From: Harmothoe impar
Taxonomy: Eukaryota; Annelida; Polychaeta; Phyllodocida; Polynoidae
NCBI GenBank assembly: GCA_947462335.1
Contig: OX381718.1
Coordinates: 38,718,976 to 38,782,975, forward strand
Reading direction: 5' to 3'
Length of the DNA: 64,000 bases
Positions within the stretch are counted from its first letter, which is position 1. Each line of letters starts with the position of its first letter. The notes below the pieces were generated by a model that was not told where the DNA came from, did not search any database, and was given only the letters and a program-made list of their open reading frames with translations. Shown piece after piece: positions 1 through 12,600 of this stretch. Both the position numbers and the translations under genes were made by a program.

Positions 1-380
1 GGTAGGTCGGATGTTTTACCCTCTTTTTAAATATTAGCCAATCCCTCTACATATCCTGAAATTGACCAAAGAAATGTGTAAAAATGTGAAGATTTATCAA
101 AACTGCATAACTTTGCATGTACAATGCGGCATTTCTATTTAACATTATATACTATACTAAAATTATTGTAAAAAAAAAAAGGTGTAAAAATATAATTTTC
201 TTCAAAATTGCATAAAGGAAGTAGGGTCGGCCCTGTTTAGACAGGCTTGGACGGGTAACCTGAAACAAACCTTTTTTGGCCTTACTATCCCTGCATCAAC
301 ATAGGACTCACATACCCAACAGACACATAAGGAGTCGGCCATTTTGTGTCACTGCATGGTTAACCAGTGACATTAAGAAC
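1..380. other. 5' flank / 5' UTR region of SLC17 gene
   Basis: This AT-rich stretch has no recognisable gene. It precedes the first coding exon of the SLC17 transporter and probably contains its 5' UTR or promoter, but I see no clear TATA box or initiator. About 220-285 resembles about 46405-46485 (shared GTCGGCCCT, a CGGGTAACC/CGGGATACC block and TTTTTGGCCTTA), so part of it is a dispersed repeat. Confidence 0.4.
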
Positions 381-3300
381 ATGGAGTTAACCTGTAGTCA
401 GACAGAGAAAGCTCCAAATACAGGTAAAATATTAACTCATCATACATACATGAGCACTTTCTTCAAACTACATGTTGCATATAGACGTTGACAATATAAG
501 CCAATACAACACCAGCTGTTCGTTTTTCATTGAGCAGGAAAATCACTTTAATTTACATCTATAAAAGTATAATGTGGATGGAAAGTAATTATACTTTTGT
601 ATATGGCAATTATACTATATGTATCTTTAAAATCCAACTATCTATTGAAACATTGTCCTTCGCTCATTGAAATATAGCCCAGTATCCAACTCATGAACAA
701 TGGTGCACTTATGCAGAATGTATGTTGTTGTTGTTGGTTAATTTTTATTGGCATTAATAATTAATAATTAATTATTTCGTAGTATACAGAGGACGATTTT
801 CAAATAAATGTAAAATAAAAGAATGTACCTAATAGGCATGAACATTTATCTATGATATTGTAGTGTTTTCATAATCATTGGTAAACTAGAGTTGATATTT
901 CAACTTTGGACTCATTTTCTAAAATAGATACTGAAATCCTGTACAACTTGGCACTCTAAATTTGTCTGCATATAAAATATACTAGGGCCTTATAAAATGT
1001 CTTGTATCGGTCGATTTTTAAAAGGGCTGTGTTGCCAGTGTCGATCTTTACATGTAGAGGCACATTAAACCTTGTTTCTACACAGTGCCATGGTGGACGT
1101 CTTGCCGGCTGAACCTGGCCATAGTGGGGATGTTTGGTACAATGTGTATGTACTTGATGAGAGCCAATATGAGTGTGGCCATTGTCTGTATGACCAGCGA
1201 CGCCAACACCACTGAAAATGAAGATAACCTAACAACATGGAACAGTGAAGTATCTTACATTCATCCAGCTGTAGGGATAATGAATGAAGGACAGTCAACA
1301 GTAAGGAACTTATTATTACATTGCATAAAACTTTCCATTAAAGTCATTTATATTTCTGAAGTGTACACATACCTTTAATTTCAGTATTGCTAACCCTACA
1401 AACAGAACTCAATAATGACACAAGTTAGAAACGTGCCTATTTCCTGGGAAAGCACAAGTACAAGATAGACTTAGGAGATTCTTGAGAATAATGAATATTC
1501 CTAGTGACATGTTCAATGGTGATGTGTATATCCCCAGTTTTATTCATGGAAATAACCAGAAATTCCACAAGTAGAATGAAGATGTGTATTTCTTGAGTTT
1601 TAATACAAAAAATCATAGGGAATATGGCGCAAGAAAATATCCAAAACACATTCCAGAAACGTTCTAAAATTCTCAAGTTTTGACACGAGAATGGTACGAG
1701 TTCTGCTTGAGATTGTGTTTGCATGGAAGCGTAATACAGAAAATTGAAAAATACAACAATCTACTCTGATGATAACCTCATGTGCTCAAACTGCAAGGAA
1801 CATGATATTGATTACTTGTTATCAGTATGTACATTCAATAAATACCTCCTCATGACATGTCGAACAGCACTCATATTGATAAAGTTTATCACCCCATGTG
1901 TGAAGTGGATATAGATGCATACCATGTCTTATATTGCTATATATTGGCCATGATTTAGATATGTGTTCCCAATTCAAGTTGGACGAAAAGCTAGGTATAA
2001 ATGGGTGTTGGTAAACTGAATTATTTTTGAGGATTGATTGAAAATCGAACTTTTCATCTAAGGAAGGCCAATCCACTGCCTAAATATTTAGATAGGATAC
2101 TTAAATAATAAAGATTCGGCTGACATGGGCAATACTATGTTTGAAGTATTTTCCCATCCTACAATAGATATTTATATATTTAACAGAAAGGTGAGTTTGA
2201 CTGGGACCGGCAGCTACGAGGCTGGGTGTTGTCCTCCTTCTTCATTGGTTACATGCTGACACAATTTCCTGGGGGCTGGCTGGCCAACAGGTTGGGTTCC
2301 AAGGTCGTAATAGGAACAGGTAGGTGTCTTAAGTTTTGGGTAGCTATAGGGATAAATGGGTTCATTATGCTATATAAAATAGGAGGTTAAATGGTGACCA
2401 GAGAATGATATGTTTCTCACCCTCACTCTCCTCTAGAATTATGGAAGTCATCAAAGCATAGGAGAAAGTGATCCTTTCATTAAATTACCAGAGAGAGGTA
2501 TACTGTCCATTGGACTATAATTCCCCTTAGTGGCACTATTCTCACAGTAGTTCCCAATGCCTATGTAGATTAGCATTATTGTCCCTGTCGTCTAAAAATT
2601 AAATAAATAAATGCAACATAAACCTTTCAGGAGTGGGATTGTTGTCAGTATTTTCCCTTTTGACCCCGGTTGCTGCCCGGACCAGTGTTTACCTACTAAT
2701 GGCAGTTCAAGCCCTCAAAGGTTTAGCTTCGGTAAGCAAAATCGCTTGACGAGTTTAATACTAATTGTTAGAAATAACTGATGACCATTATATTTTTAAC
2801 CATCTATTTTTTATGTATATCACAGTCTTAAAGATACAAATTGCTTTTAATAAAGTGATAAGCAAAGACATAAATGCTCTTGCGAGTTTTATGCCTATCA
2901 ACGAAATGAAGTTAGAATTCCTTCTTTGTTTAGTGCATCTTTCGATTACAGGGGGTTTTCTACCCGGCTTTCTATCACATATTTGGGAGATGGACCACAG
3001 TAAATGATCGGAGTTCAATTGTCGCCATCTTCTCATCAGGTAAAGCTAGAATTGAAACTCCTTTTGGTGAAGAGTCGAGCACCATTCTATCTTATGGTCT
3101 TACTTTATTACAAGACCGGTATACAATACTACATGCATATACCACATTTGAGCTAATGCTTGGATATTGCCATAAATAATGTAACACATTTCCTTCTTTT
3201 ATTTGCATAGGAGGCTCTATGGGTGCCATCCTTAGCTCTATTCTGTCAGGTCTGCTCTGTGAATATGGATTTGATGGTGGTTGGCCTTCAATATTCTACA

Positions 3301-6300
3301 TATTTGGTAAACCCTTCTTTAATTTTGATAAAATAATGTTGACAACTACGTTAAAAGATACCAACAGGATAGGTACTCAAGAATTATGAACTAGTGTTTT
3401 CGGGTTTTTTTTAATCCCAAGAATTTGATGTATGTTATTTCAAAGCTGTCCAGATTTTCTTGGAAATAATGCATGTTTTTTTAAAGGGAATTGAGGAAGT
3501 CAAAAGTTCCTCTCAAAAGTCTGTTTGTATGGGTGGCTTCAGAATGTAGATTCAACTGGGGAAAAAAGTCATTTAGTACTTGATATGTTCATTGTGACTT
3601 GTTCCAGGTATGGCAGGGATAGCGTGGTGTGTGGCATGGTACTTCACAGGATTCAGTTCACCACAAGAACACCCACGTATCTCACAGGCTGAACTATCAT
3701 ACATACATGCTCACACACCTGCCAAGGCACAATTCAAGGTGCTTTTGAAATATATGGCCTGTTAAAGTGCCAGGTATTTGTATATGTACCAGTATTTTAT
3801 AAGCGCCAGGGGTAGACATTTATTGCAAAAAAAGTGATAATACTCTGGTGTCATGCCTGTCCTGTTTCTAAGCACGGAAAGAAAGCCTTTTGGGGATTAA
3901 AAGGTGCTTTTATAGGCCACTATGGTAGCCTCTAGGATCTCTCTGAATACCCCACACTCTTTTCTTTTCATTATTCAGCAACCCTCATCATGTTTTTGCC
4001 ATTGTTTCTGGTATGTTATAAATGTGAAAATTGTAGATGCCAACCTACAACATGATCAACATATGTGTAGAGGCAAGGGAAAAGGATACTCCAAGGAAAA
4101 AGTCAAATTTAAAATTGATGTCATAAGCTTTCTAGTGATATATTACACTTGAAGATATCAATTCTAGTTTTTGAGGAATGGCTTCCTGAATATGTGTAGG
4201 CATGGCCCTATCAAAAAGCCTGATAAGCTCTAAGTCTCATATTTTCCCAGATATCCCTATCTAATCAGCATAATGATGATAATGACAAATATATCATACA
4301 TTTTCATTCTTTTAGTCATAAAATTTGATCTAGGAATGGTATTTTTATTCTGTTTTGACCATAGTAACCCCCATGAATCATTCTGTCAAAGGGTATCTTT
4401 AATTTTTGTATTTGGAATGAAAATCATGTTTCCATGGCAACATACATCAACAAGAACACTCATTTAGGCCTCAAAACGTTCTTTTTACATTCCAAATATG
4501 GAGGCTTTTCACCAGAAATGTAATGTTTTGTGTATTCCCATTTTTTTCTACAGAAAAAAGTACCCTAGAGCTATTTTTACCCCTTTTCTTTCATATAAGG
4601 CCATAGTGGCGCCCCCCTGGTGGCAAAAATCGGAACTAATCCCGCACGGAGTATCCTTTCTGCTTGCCTGCTCACAATATTCAACTGTTCAAATGACAGT
4701 GTTGCTTCTTTTGTCTCATGTTAAAACAAAAACATATGCAGCATCTCGCATGTGTATTTTGTTAAATGAGATAGTTCTATGTGGTTTGCCTGAAACAAAA
4801 AGACAACAATTTCTTTCTGTCATGGCAGTTATCCCAGGTGCCCTGGATGAGCCTGCTGACGTGTATTCCGCTGTATGCACTGTGTTTGATGGAGCTTGCC
4901 CACGGTTGGAACTGGTATGTAGCACTGACTACCCTCCCCCAATTCATGAAGGACGTTCTACACTTTGACATGACTCAGGTTTGTGGTAAATCATTCTCCT
5001 AAAATGCAATCACATTATGTGTATAAGCTATGCTTATAACCAAATGTCAAATGATATAATACAAGGCAACATTGGTGACGTGTACTAGGAAGTCGCAGAT
5101 CGTATCACAACATATATTTATTGCATGCATATTCCAAGCAACACATTAAGGTTTCACATTGTGTGCAAATGCAGTCAATTTAATGATGATTTTGTGCTAA
5201 TATTTCTTAACTCAAGACCCTAATCCAACACAGAGAAAAGAAACAGTGTCAAAAGGGAGTTCAGGTAGCCTCCAGAATGACGTACCTCTTTAGGGGAGCC
5301 TAGGTCCTTATATGGCTCCCTTATGTGAGTCAGGGAACTATGTGACACCCCCAGGTGACTCCCTTATGTCACCCAGAGAGTCCTGGGCACCCCTTAGGAG
5401 AGGAGTCATTCTGGAGGCAATCTGGACTCACTTTTGATGCTGTTTCTATTCTCTGTGAACACCATGTGTTATATTTCTTAATTATTCTATAGTGTTGGAC
5501 CACTACTGCCAGTATCTAACTATCTGACCATGAATACCACTGTGTTTCAGAATGGACTGTACAATGCACTACCATACATAGCCCATGTGTTCATCGGAAT
5601 TCTGGGTTCGCAGGTGGCTGATGCTATCATCTCTAAGAGGCTTTTGACGGTAACACGGACAAGAAAACTCCTACAGACAATGGGTACATCGACATCGACC
5701 CTGTATGGTCGGCATAATGATTGGATGCAGCCCTAGCGATTTACTCTCCTTGTTGAAAGATTCCTTTCATCCACTTAAAATTAAATGGTGCTATACTCCT
5801 TCACATCAACTAATGTTACTGTTTGCAGCTATGTTGCCCGGAGCCGTGCTGTCCATAGGGGTGGCCTTCCTGCCAGAGAACCAGACAGCCCTCGCCATTG
5901 TCCTTATCACCTTTTGGGTTGGGTTCATGAGTCTTAAAAACCCAGGTGGAAATGCCAATTCAGTTGAAATAGCACCAAAGTAAGTGTAAAACAAATCTGG
6001 TTGGTATTCATGTCGAAGTTATGTGTCCTGTAGATAGGCTAACTACAAGTATTACATCTCCATTAGAGGCTTAATACCATTACACTATTCTGTGACTTAA
6101 TCCATCAGTATAATATACAATCGATATATCATATTATTTTGATGAGTTGTATTATTTATTTGTTAATGAAGATTTCTATTTGATACTACTATGAAGGCCC
6201 ATTACATTATATTGTATTACAGTTAATTAGCTAGCCATAAAAATAGGGCTGAATGACTTAAGACTTCTCCCAGTGTCCGGGTTTATGCTTTATCATACTC

Positions 6301-7216
6301 TACTGCATGTATTATCCTTGAATATAATTGAGTAATCAGTTTACGATACTCTCTATTGTAGATACTCAGGCATTGTGATGGGCATTGTGAACATGTTCTC
6401 CAACCTACCAGGGGTTGTTGCCCCTCCAGTTGTAGCTTCTATGACAAAAACAGTAAGCAGATATTGTAATATCTGTAAGAGTTACCTAAAACTGATTGTA
6501 TTATGGTATAACAGTTCTAGGTTAGAACTGTACCTGTAGTAGGTTTGATGTGGCCCACCTCTGCAGCTGGGTTAGAGCTATAGGTTTGATGTGGCCGACC
6601 CCTTTTCACTTACGTAATGCACTAGATTTTTCACAGGAAAGGGTGACTTATTTCTGGTCCCCACTCCTCAAGAGGGGTCTAAATTTCTATGGTTCATAAA
6701 GTTGTCACCCCCCCCCCCCCTCCCCACCACTCCCTCCTTCTAAAAAGATTGTCACTCGCTGGGGAACCGTTGTCAATCTTGCTGGTTTTTTTTCCTTCCG
6801 ATTACTTTCTACCAATTAGGTCCTATCAATTTTAATCAACTATGTGGCCCATCTATAATTGTCTTTAATAGTGTGTTGGGGGGGGGGTGTCAAATTGTCT
6901 ATCAATGGACTTCTATTTTCTCTTATTGCAGGGATCAAGACAGGAGTGGCAGCGAGTGTTCTTGCTGAATGCAGCCCTTGACATAATCGGGATGTTAATT
7001 TATGTCATTCTTGCCAATGCTGAGGAGCAGGACTGGGCAAAGACAGAGACAGAGGGACAGAGAGCAGACAATACTGGGGTGGGGAACTCGCAACATCATG
7101 AGCATAAAGCCATTGACAATGCAGCATTTACAGGATCATCAGATGAAGTGAAGCAATTCATGATGTCACAAAAGAGAGGGGAAATCAAAGATGACACTGT
7201 TAGCTGCAGAATGTAA
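381..7216 (+). CDS. SLC17A5-like: SLC17-family anion/proton transporter (sialin-like), 12 exons
   Basis: Predicted 535-aa major-facilitator transporter of the SLC17 family (sialin, VGLUT, phosphate/organic anion transporters), expected in lysosomal, vesicular or plasma membrane. Exons: 381-423, 1086-1300, 2187-2319, 2631-2731, 2952-3039, 3211-3306, 3608-3738, 4838-4978, 5551-5683, 5829-5979, 6362-6452, 6932-7216. All junctions are GT-AG and all phases agree, total 1608 nt. Family hallmarks: RANMSVAIV in TM1, FDWDRQLRGWVLSSFF and TQFPGGWLANRLGSK around TM2, the GSMGAILSSILSGLLCEYG segment, KDVLHFDMTQNGLYNALPYI before TM8, and EWQRVFLLNAALDIIG before the last helix. The C-terminal tail (about 60 aa) is hydrophilic. 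The start ATG at 381 was chosen because exon 1 ends in phase 1 and joins exon 2 exactly; exon 1 encodes only 14 residues, so it is the least certain part. Sialin is the closest family member by eye, but invertebrates carry many SLC17 paralogues, so the substrate (sialate, glutamate, phosphate) is open. Confidence 0.92.
424..1085 (+). other. SLC17 intron 1 (no other feature)
   Basis: AT-rich intron between the short first coding exon and exon 2. It starts GTAAAATA and ends with a pyrimidine-rich TTTCTACACAG. I see no gene or repeat in it. Confidence 0.6.
5229..5457. repeat. Inverted-repeat element (MITE-like) in SLC17 intron 8
   Basis: The two ends are imperfect reverse complements: CACAGAGAAAAGAAACAGTG on the left and the complementary TGTTTCTATTCTCTGTG on the right. 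The internal arms GCCTCCAGAATGAC and GTCATTCTGGAGGC also pair. AACA occurs on both sides and may be a target duplication. There is no open frame of note, so it is a non-autonomous element. Confidence 0.6.
6453..6931 (+). other. SLC17 intron 11 with poly-C/poly-G element relic
   Basis: The intron contains, at about 6640-6730, a degraded piece of the G-run inverted-repeat family described at 11101-11429 (CTCAAGAGGGGTCTAAATTT followed by a C run), and a short G run at about 6880. No gene is visible. Confidence 0.5.
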
Positions 7217-7341
7217 GCCTTCTAACAGTACATGTATATCTAAACTGCTAAAAGTAAAATTAATGTAAAAGTACGAGAAACACCATTTTTCTTGTTCTAT
7301 AGAAGGTTCTGTTAAAAAGACACAAACATGAGTTTTTGTTC

Positions 7342-7347
7342 AATAAA
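7342..7347 (+). terminator. AATAAA polyadenylation signal, SLC17 gene
   Basis: First canonical AATAAA, 125 nt after the SLC17 stop codon. This is consistent with a short 3' UTR. Confidence 0.55.
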
Positions 7348-7599
7348 CATATTTAGTCATCAACGATGGATTTTACATTTTATAAAGATACAAATGTGTG
7401 TAGGCCCCTATTAGGGTAAGGTCTAGGCCTACCCTTTGTTTCCATCATTTGTATCGATCACCCTTGATAGGTTGTAGCTCTATTGGTCTCCCTTGAACAA
7501 TGTAAATGTATATGTTTCTGCTCGATTCTTCTTGAAAAGGGTGCTATTTTTTAGAATTACCTCCAGTGATAAAGGTAACAAATTAGTTACTAAAGAAAA

Positions 7600-9200
7600 G
7601 ATGGGATGTGATGGCTTGGGGTATATTTAGATATATAGACAAAACTCCACGCCATTGACCTACATGCACATCATACTTCACAAGTTGAAGCGGGGTCATA
7701 TCACACGATGCCGAAGGCTGAGTGTGATATGACCCAGGTTCAACAAGTGATGTATGATGTGCATTCATGTTAATAGTTGGGATTTTGTGTTTATTACATG
7801 ACCCTGCGCCTCGTGTGATACGACCCAAGGTCCTAGGGGAAGATGGGGGAATACGGGACACCTAAGGGTTTTCATGCAATTTCTGGCTTACTGGTGACCA
7901 TAAGTGAAATATTTTTTTACCTACGTTTTAAGCATTCCTCTTTTATATTTAACTGTGTTGAGGAAAAAAATCCTCAAACCCCCTAAAGTACAATGGTTGC
8001 AGTTAATAATTTCAAAGATTTTGTGACCCATATTACCCCACGGTGGGGTAATACGGGTCGCCATTGTGGGGTAAGACGGAACAGAATAGGAATCGCCAGT
8101 GAAAATGGCCAAATATCTTTCATGCATAGGTGGAATTCTTTGAATGAGAAGCCTTTGACGTACCATAACAAAATATATGATGATTTAAACTTTCACAAAA
8201 CATTCTAAAGATACTTTGTCACCTCAATGAGTGCTATATGCCTATTCCTTTCGACATAATTTGTCAAAATATAAAAGAATTAGCAAAATTTGTCAAAAAT
8301 GGAATGTTTACATTGTTTCCATGGTAACCAGGATGTCATGATATACCCAAAACCTTACCTAGTAGATGGGGCTCCTATATAGCTTTAATTTAAGCTATTT
8401 TGTGACCATTTATGTTGAGATGCACACTAGAAACTGCAAAAATTGTGAACTGTCCTTGATATTGAAATTGACCTTGAAGTTTCATGTATTTTCTTGCCGC
8501 CATTTTGGAAAATGGCCGCCACACAACGCAAGACTATATGCGAATTTAAAACATGAAAAAAATCTCACAAAGAACTAAGTTTATTTAGATATCTTGAAAA
8601 AAAGTAGTTTCTGCAAAGACACTCTTTCATGTGGAAGGTTTAAATAAGGTTAATAGCTTAACATTTTTGTAGAAAAAATATATTCAAATTGCCATAGGGA
8701 TTGCTTTTGACCCGTATTACCCCACCAAAAAATGAGGTTTGGGTAATACGGGACACCACACAAATAGTGGTGTCACTTCCTAGACACTTCACAGAAAATA
8801 TCCAAACCACATTTAATTTTATAAGCTATTGGGTGTTTTATCCTTAGCACCTGAAACCAGAAAAAATATTACCATTTTGCTCAAACTAGGGGCTTACATA
8901 AATGATGATGTGTCTAATTATGCTTTACTAATCAAGATGTCAGCCCTCAATATTCCAGACATTCAATTTTATTTTCCGCGTATAATTCAAATAATAATTC
9001 CTCCAACAACACAATAAATGCTGCAATATATATGATCTGATGCCTACCTTTTATTATAAAACCAAAATTGAGTTCTTAGTGTTACCTTTCAGTAAGAAAT
9101 ATCAGTCTGAAATGAGAGTGTCCCTTATAACCCCATGGCCCGTATTACCCCATCTTCCCCTACTCGTGGAGAAACCTGTCATTCAGACAGATTATCGTCC
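7600..9200. repeat. Older palindromic repeat interrupted by a later transposon
   Basis: The arms 7690-7833 and 9163-9200 together form a copy of the repeat seen intact at about 25575-25720. Shared motifs include CTCGTGTGATACGA and GAGAAACCTGTCATTC. The TA-flanked element 7836-9160 sits between the two arms, so it inserted later. Confidence 0.6.
7836..9160. mobile_element. TA-flanked inverted-repeat DNA transposon, 1.3 kb, non-autonomous
   Basis: Left end GGGGAAGATGGGGGAATACG and right end CGTATTACCCCATCTTCCCC are inverted repeats flanked by TA on both sides (7834-7835, 9161-9162). The motif GGGTAATACGGG recurs inside on both strands (about 8041 and 8738). There is no transposase-like open frame, so it is a deletion derivative. 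The TA duplication suggests the Tc1/mariner-type target class, though the terminal sequence is not one I can name. Confidence 0.75.
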
Positions 9201-9348
9201 TATTTATTAGTAACAGGGGAGGGGAGGCATGAAAGGCTCTACGCACTCTCAATGGAGGGGGGGGGGGCGTAAAAAAAATTCCGTGCCTCCACGCAAAATC
9301 TCACCACCACCCCCCCCCCCCTGTAATTAATAAATGAACACTCCCTAG
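9200..9348. repeat. Degenerate copy of the G-run inverted-repeat family
   Basis: Ends resemble the TIR of the family at 11101-11429 (attagtaacaggggagggg on the left; AATAAATGAACACTCCCT on the right), with G and C runs inside. Confidence 0.45.
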
Positions 9349-9614
9349 AGGCTAAATAGGCCTAGATCTAGGCCTGGCTAGATGGAACACAGAGGGCAAC
9401 ATGATCGGAGATGTCCCCGGTCTTGACCCTTGCTTCTCCAGATTTTTATTTCCAGCCCTGTTACAGCCCTTTTTCTGTCGATGTCAATGTTATATAGCAT
9501 TGAATGTTAATGTTGCTACATCCCTCTCAAGATCTATGATGATCTTGACACAGCAAAAAGCAAAAGCAGGGCGGGAAACTCCGCAGCGCCCTCTGTGTAG
9601 TTCACTTTCCGTAT

Positions 9615-9631
9615 CCAGGGGGCGCCACCTG
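9615..9631 (+). promoter_or_regulatory. Candidate CTCF-type binding site upstream of CLCC1
   Basis: CCAGGGGGCGCCACCTG lies about 20 bp upstream of the CLCC1-like ATG. It contains the AGGGGGCGC core of vertebrate CTCF motifs, and its reverse complement contains AGGTGGCGCC, the fly CTCF core. Identified by eye only. Confidence 0.35.
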
Positions 9632-9652
9632 TATCAAAACAACATTTTCAAA

Positions 9653-12600
9653 ATGGCGCGGGCCGTTCGTAACTTTACGAAGCAAACCAAAACAACTGGG
9701 ATTTCTTCACCAAACAGAATACTTACTGGTTGTCAAGTGGCAGCCAGTGTGCTAGTCTGTTTGTGTTCAATTGCTGCATCTTTGCTGTGGTATACAGGTA
9801 AGAACATTGTTTGAATGACATGTCGAAAGTCAAAGTTGGGTCCAGATGAGCGATAATGGAAGAGTTTATTATGGCTGGCCCAGTCGACCCGACAGGGAGA
9901 ATTGAGTTGGTAGGGGAGACCGGGGCAAAACGGACCCCCGGGGCAAAACAGACCCGACCCCTATCTCAGTTCTCAGCTATCTATTCCAAATTTTTGTCAA
10001 ATTGGCTCATAAAATTAATAGAAATAATGTGTTTTAAAAAAAAATTCGATGCTACCTATGGTATTCCGGATTCCATAAAGAAAAAACTGAAAATAGAGAT
10101 CTTGATCTAATTTTGCAAAAATCAGTTTATAAGCTTCTGAGAATTAAAAAAGAGGTATATGATAATGTTTTATGGCTAAAACAATAATATTTTATAGCTA
10201 AAATATTGTGTAACGTATTTGCAAATTCATTGGAAAAAAATATTACCCTACAGTTATTTATTTTGGCAAGATCATTTTTTCACATATTTTTCATGAAGCT
10301 GGGGCAAAACGGACCCCCCCCCCCCTCACAATCATAATTCCTATGGTGAAACCCCATAAAAATGATCGAAACATGAAAATTAACCATGCTTGGCCTAAGA
10401 AATGATAAGTATGATGAGACTAATTATTAGAATATAAAATTATTTATTATAAGCCAATTCTTATTTTTGGGGGGTATTTTGGGGGTTTTGGGGAATTTTT
10501 CCTGAATTCAGGGGAATTTTTATTGCAATGCATGATATTCAACGGTCATAAAAATCAATTAAAATCAAAATAAGATAGATAATGGTCATGCATGACAAAA
10601 AATAAATACATAAAGAGCTGAGTAATAACATAGCTAAAGGATGGGAGCAAGAAAATTATGAAAAAAGATAATAATTCAAAATTAAGAAATTTCCGGGGTC
10701 CCTTTTGCCCCGCCCCAAAAACCCTTTTGCCCCGGGACTTTTGGCCCATGACCTACGTAGGTCAGAATATGTTATGCTATGCCACTATGCTATTAATGGA
10801 ACTAGCACATTATTAATTATTTTCATGGATGACATACTTCTATGCTTTGTTATGAAAAAACAAATGATTCAATTCAGGCTTTTACCTCTGAGTTATTTAC
10901 CATCTTCCCTTAAGGGGTCCGTTTTGCCCCGGTCTCCCCTACATTGTACATGTAGATGTAGTACTGGTGTAGTACTAGCTAGTAGGCTTAGCTAAGTAGG
11001 CTACATCGTAGTACCAGGAGCTAAAAGTCTATATCTCTGGTAGTAGGCCTACATAGATTGGCTGCCCTTTGTGAAGCACAGGAAGAGACCCGGATCTATA
11101 AGGGAGTGCTCATTTTTTAACAACAGGGGGGGGCGGTGAGATTTCGCGCGGAGCGCGCGAAATTTTTTCACTCCCCCCCCCCCGCTAGAGGGGTCGAAAT
11201 TTTTTACCCCCCCCCGGCAGGCCGAAAATCGCGCGCGTTCGCGCCCCTTTGTAGCATAGTAACGCGCGGGCTTTTTCCCTCAAAACAGGTTGAATTTTTT
11301 TCACCCCCACCCCAAGAGGGGTCTAAATTTTTTACCCCCCCCCCGGTCAAGGGGTCCAAATTTTTTACCCCCCCCCCCCCAAATCCACCACCCCCCTCCC
11401 CCCATGTTGTTAAAAAATGAGCACTCCCTAACATCTCTATATCCTATAGTACCGTTTTCTCATGATTATGACCCCCCTAACTTTAGTTTAGGGAGTGATC
11501 ATTTTTTATCAACATGGGGGGGGGGTTGGTTGGGAGGGGGGGCAAAAAAATTTGGACCCCTTGACCGGGGGGGCGTAAACAATTTGGACCCCTATGGGGG
11601 GGGGGGCAAAAAAATTTAACCTGTTTCGGGCCAAAAAGCCAGCGCGTTACTATGCTTCAAAGGGCCCGGGCGCGCCGATTTCCAAGCCGCAGCTCTCTTC
11701 TGAAATAATTACATAATGTATATTCCAACCATGTCAAAGGGTAGGACAAAAATATAGTCATAGTGGCCGAAAATACCCCCCGGCCGAAAATACCAGCCAG
11801 TAGTTGTTTTCCTGTTGATTTTAGCTTTCTTTTGGTATATCATATCATATATCTTTTATTTTTTTCCTGTTATTTTTTTCTTTGGATTTCACATCGGAAA
11901 TGAAGTGACACGCAGGTGAAGTATTATCTACATTTTAATGGCTACTATTAGTGTGGTCCATAATGACCTCATATACTGGTAGTCTCTGTGTCATTTGTCA
12001 ATGTGCAGAGACTGAGTAATCACAGGGTAATTAATTCATGTCAATCAATCTGGGTAGTTACCCATCAAAGTAGTTGTTCATTTAATGACATGTGTTATCA
12101 CACCTTGACTGCCCTCAGCCCATGCTATGGAAAAACATGACTCAAATAATCCCCACCTAGCCCTTATCTTAATCCCTAATTAGTGGATGTGTATTCTGCC
12201 ACCCTGGTCAAAGTGACCTTGCCATGTGCACTGAACAACATCAAGGGGGTTAGAACAATAGAAGTGCCAGACAGACTGTGGAGCAACTGCCCATCACCCT
12301 TGCACCCATACACTGGCAGTCCACTGTAGTGCCGCATCAGTCATCCCCTCCTCCAACCTAGTCAAGGTGACCTTATTGTGTGCACTGAACCACATCATGG
12401 GTGATAGAACAATAGAAGTGCTTTACTGCTAGATGCAGTATGGACTAACTGCCCATTATATAAGACATGCACCCATACCCCTGTGGCAGCTCACACTGTA
12501 GTGCCGCATCTGGACACCAGATGTCTCTAGTAGTACCATGTTCCTCCACATGACACCAGATGGCAGCACTATGCGATATCCACAACATTCTTCATGACCA

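Noticed and set aside
4498..4968. 156-aa frame in SLC17 intron 7
   Set aside because: Its end overlaps SLC17 exon 8 in another frame; the exon 8 frame gives the conserved transporter sequence.
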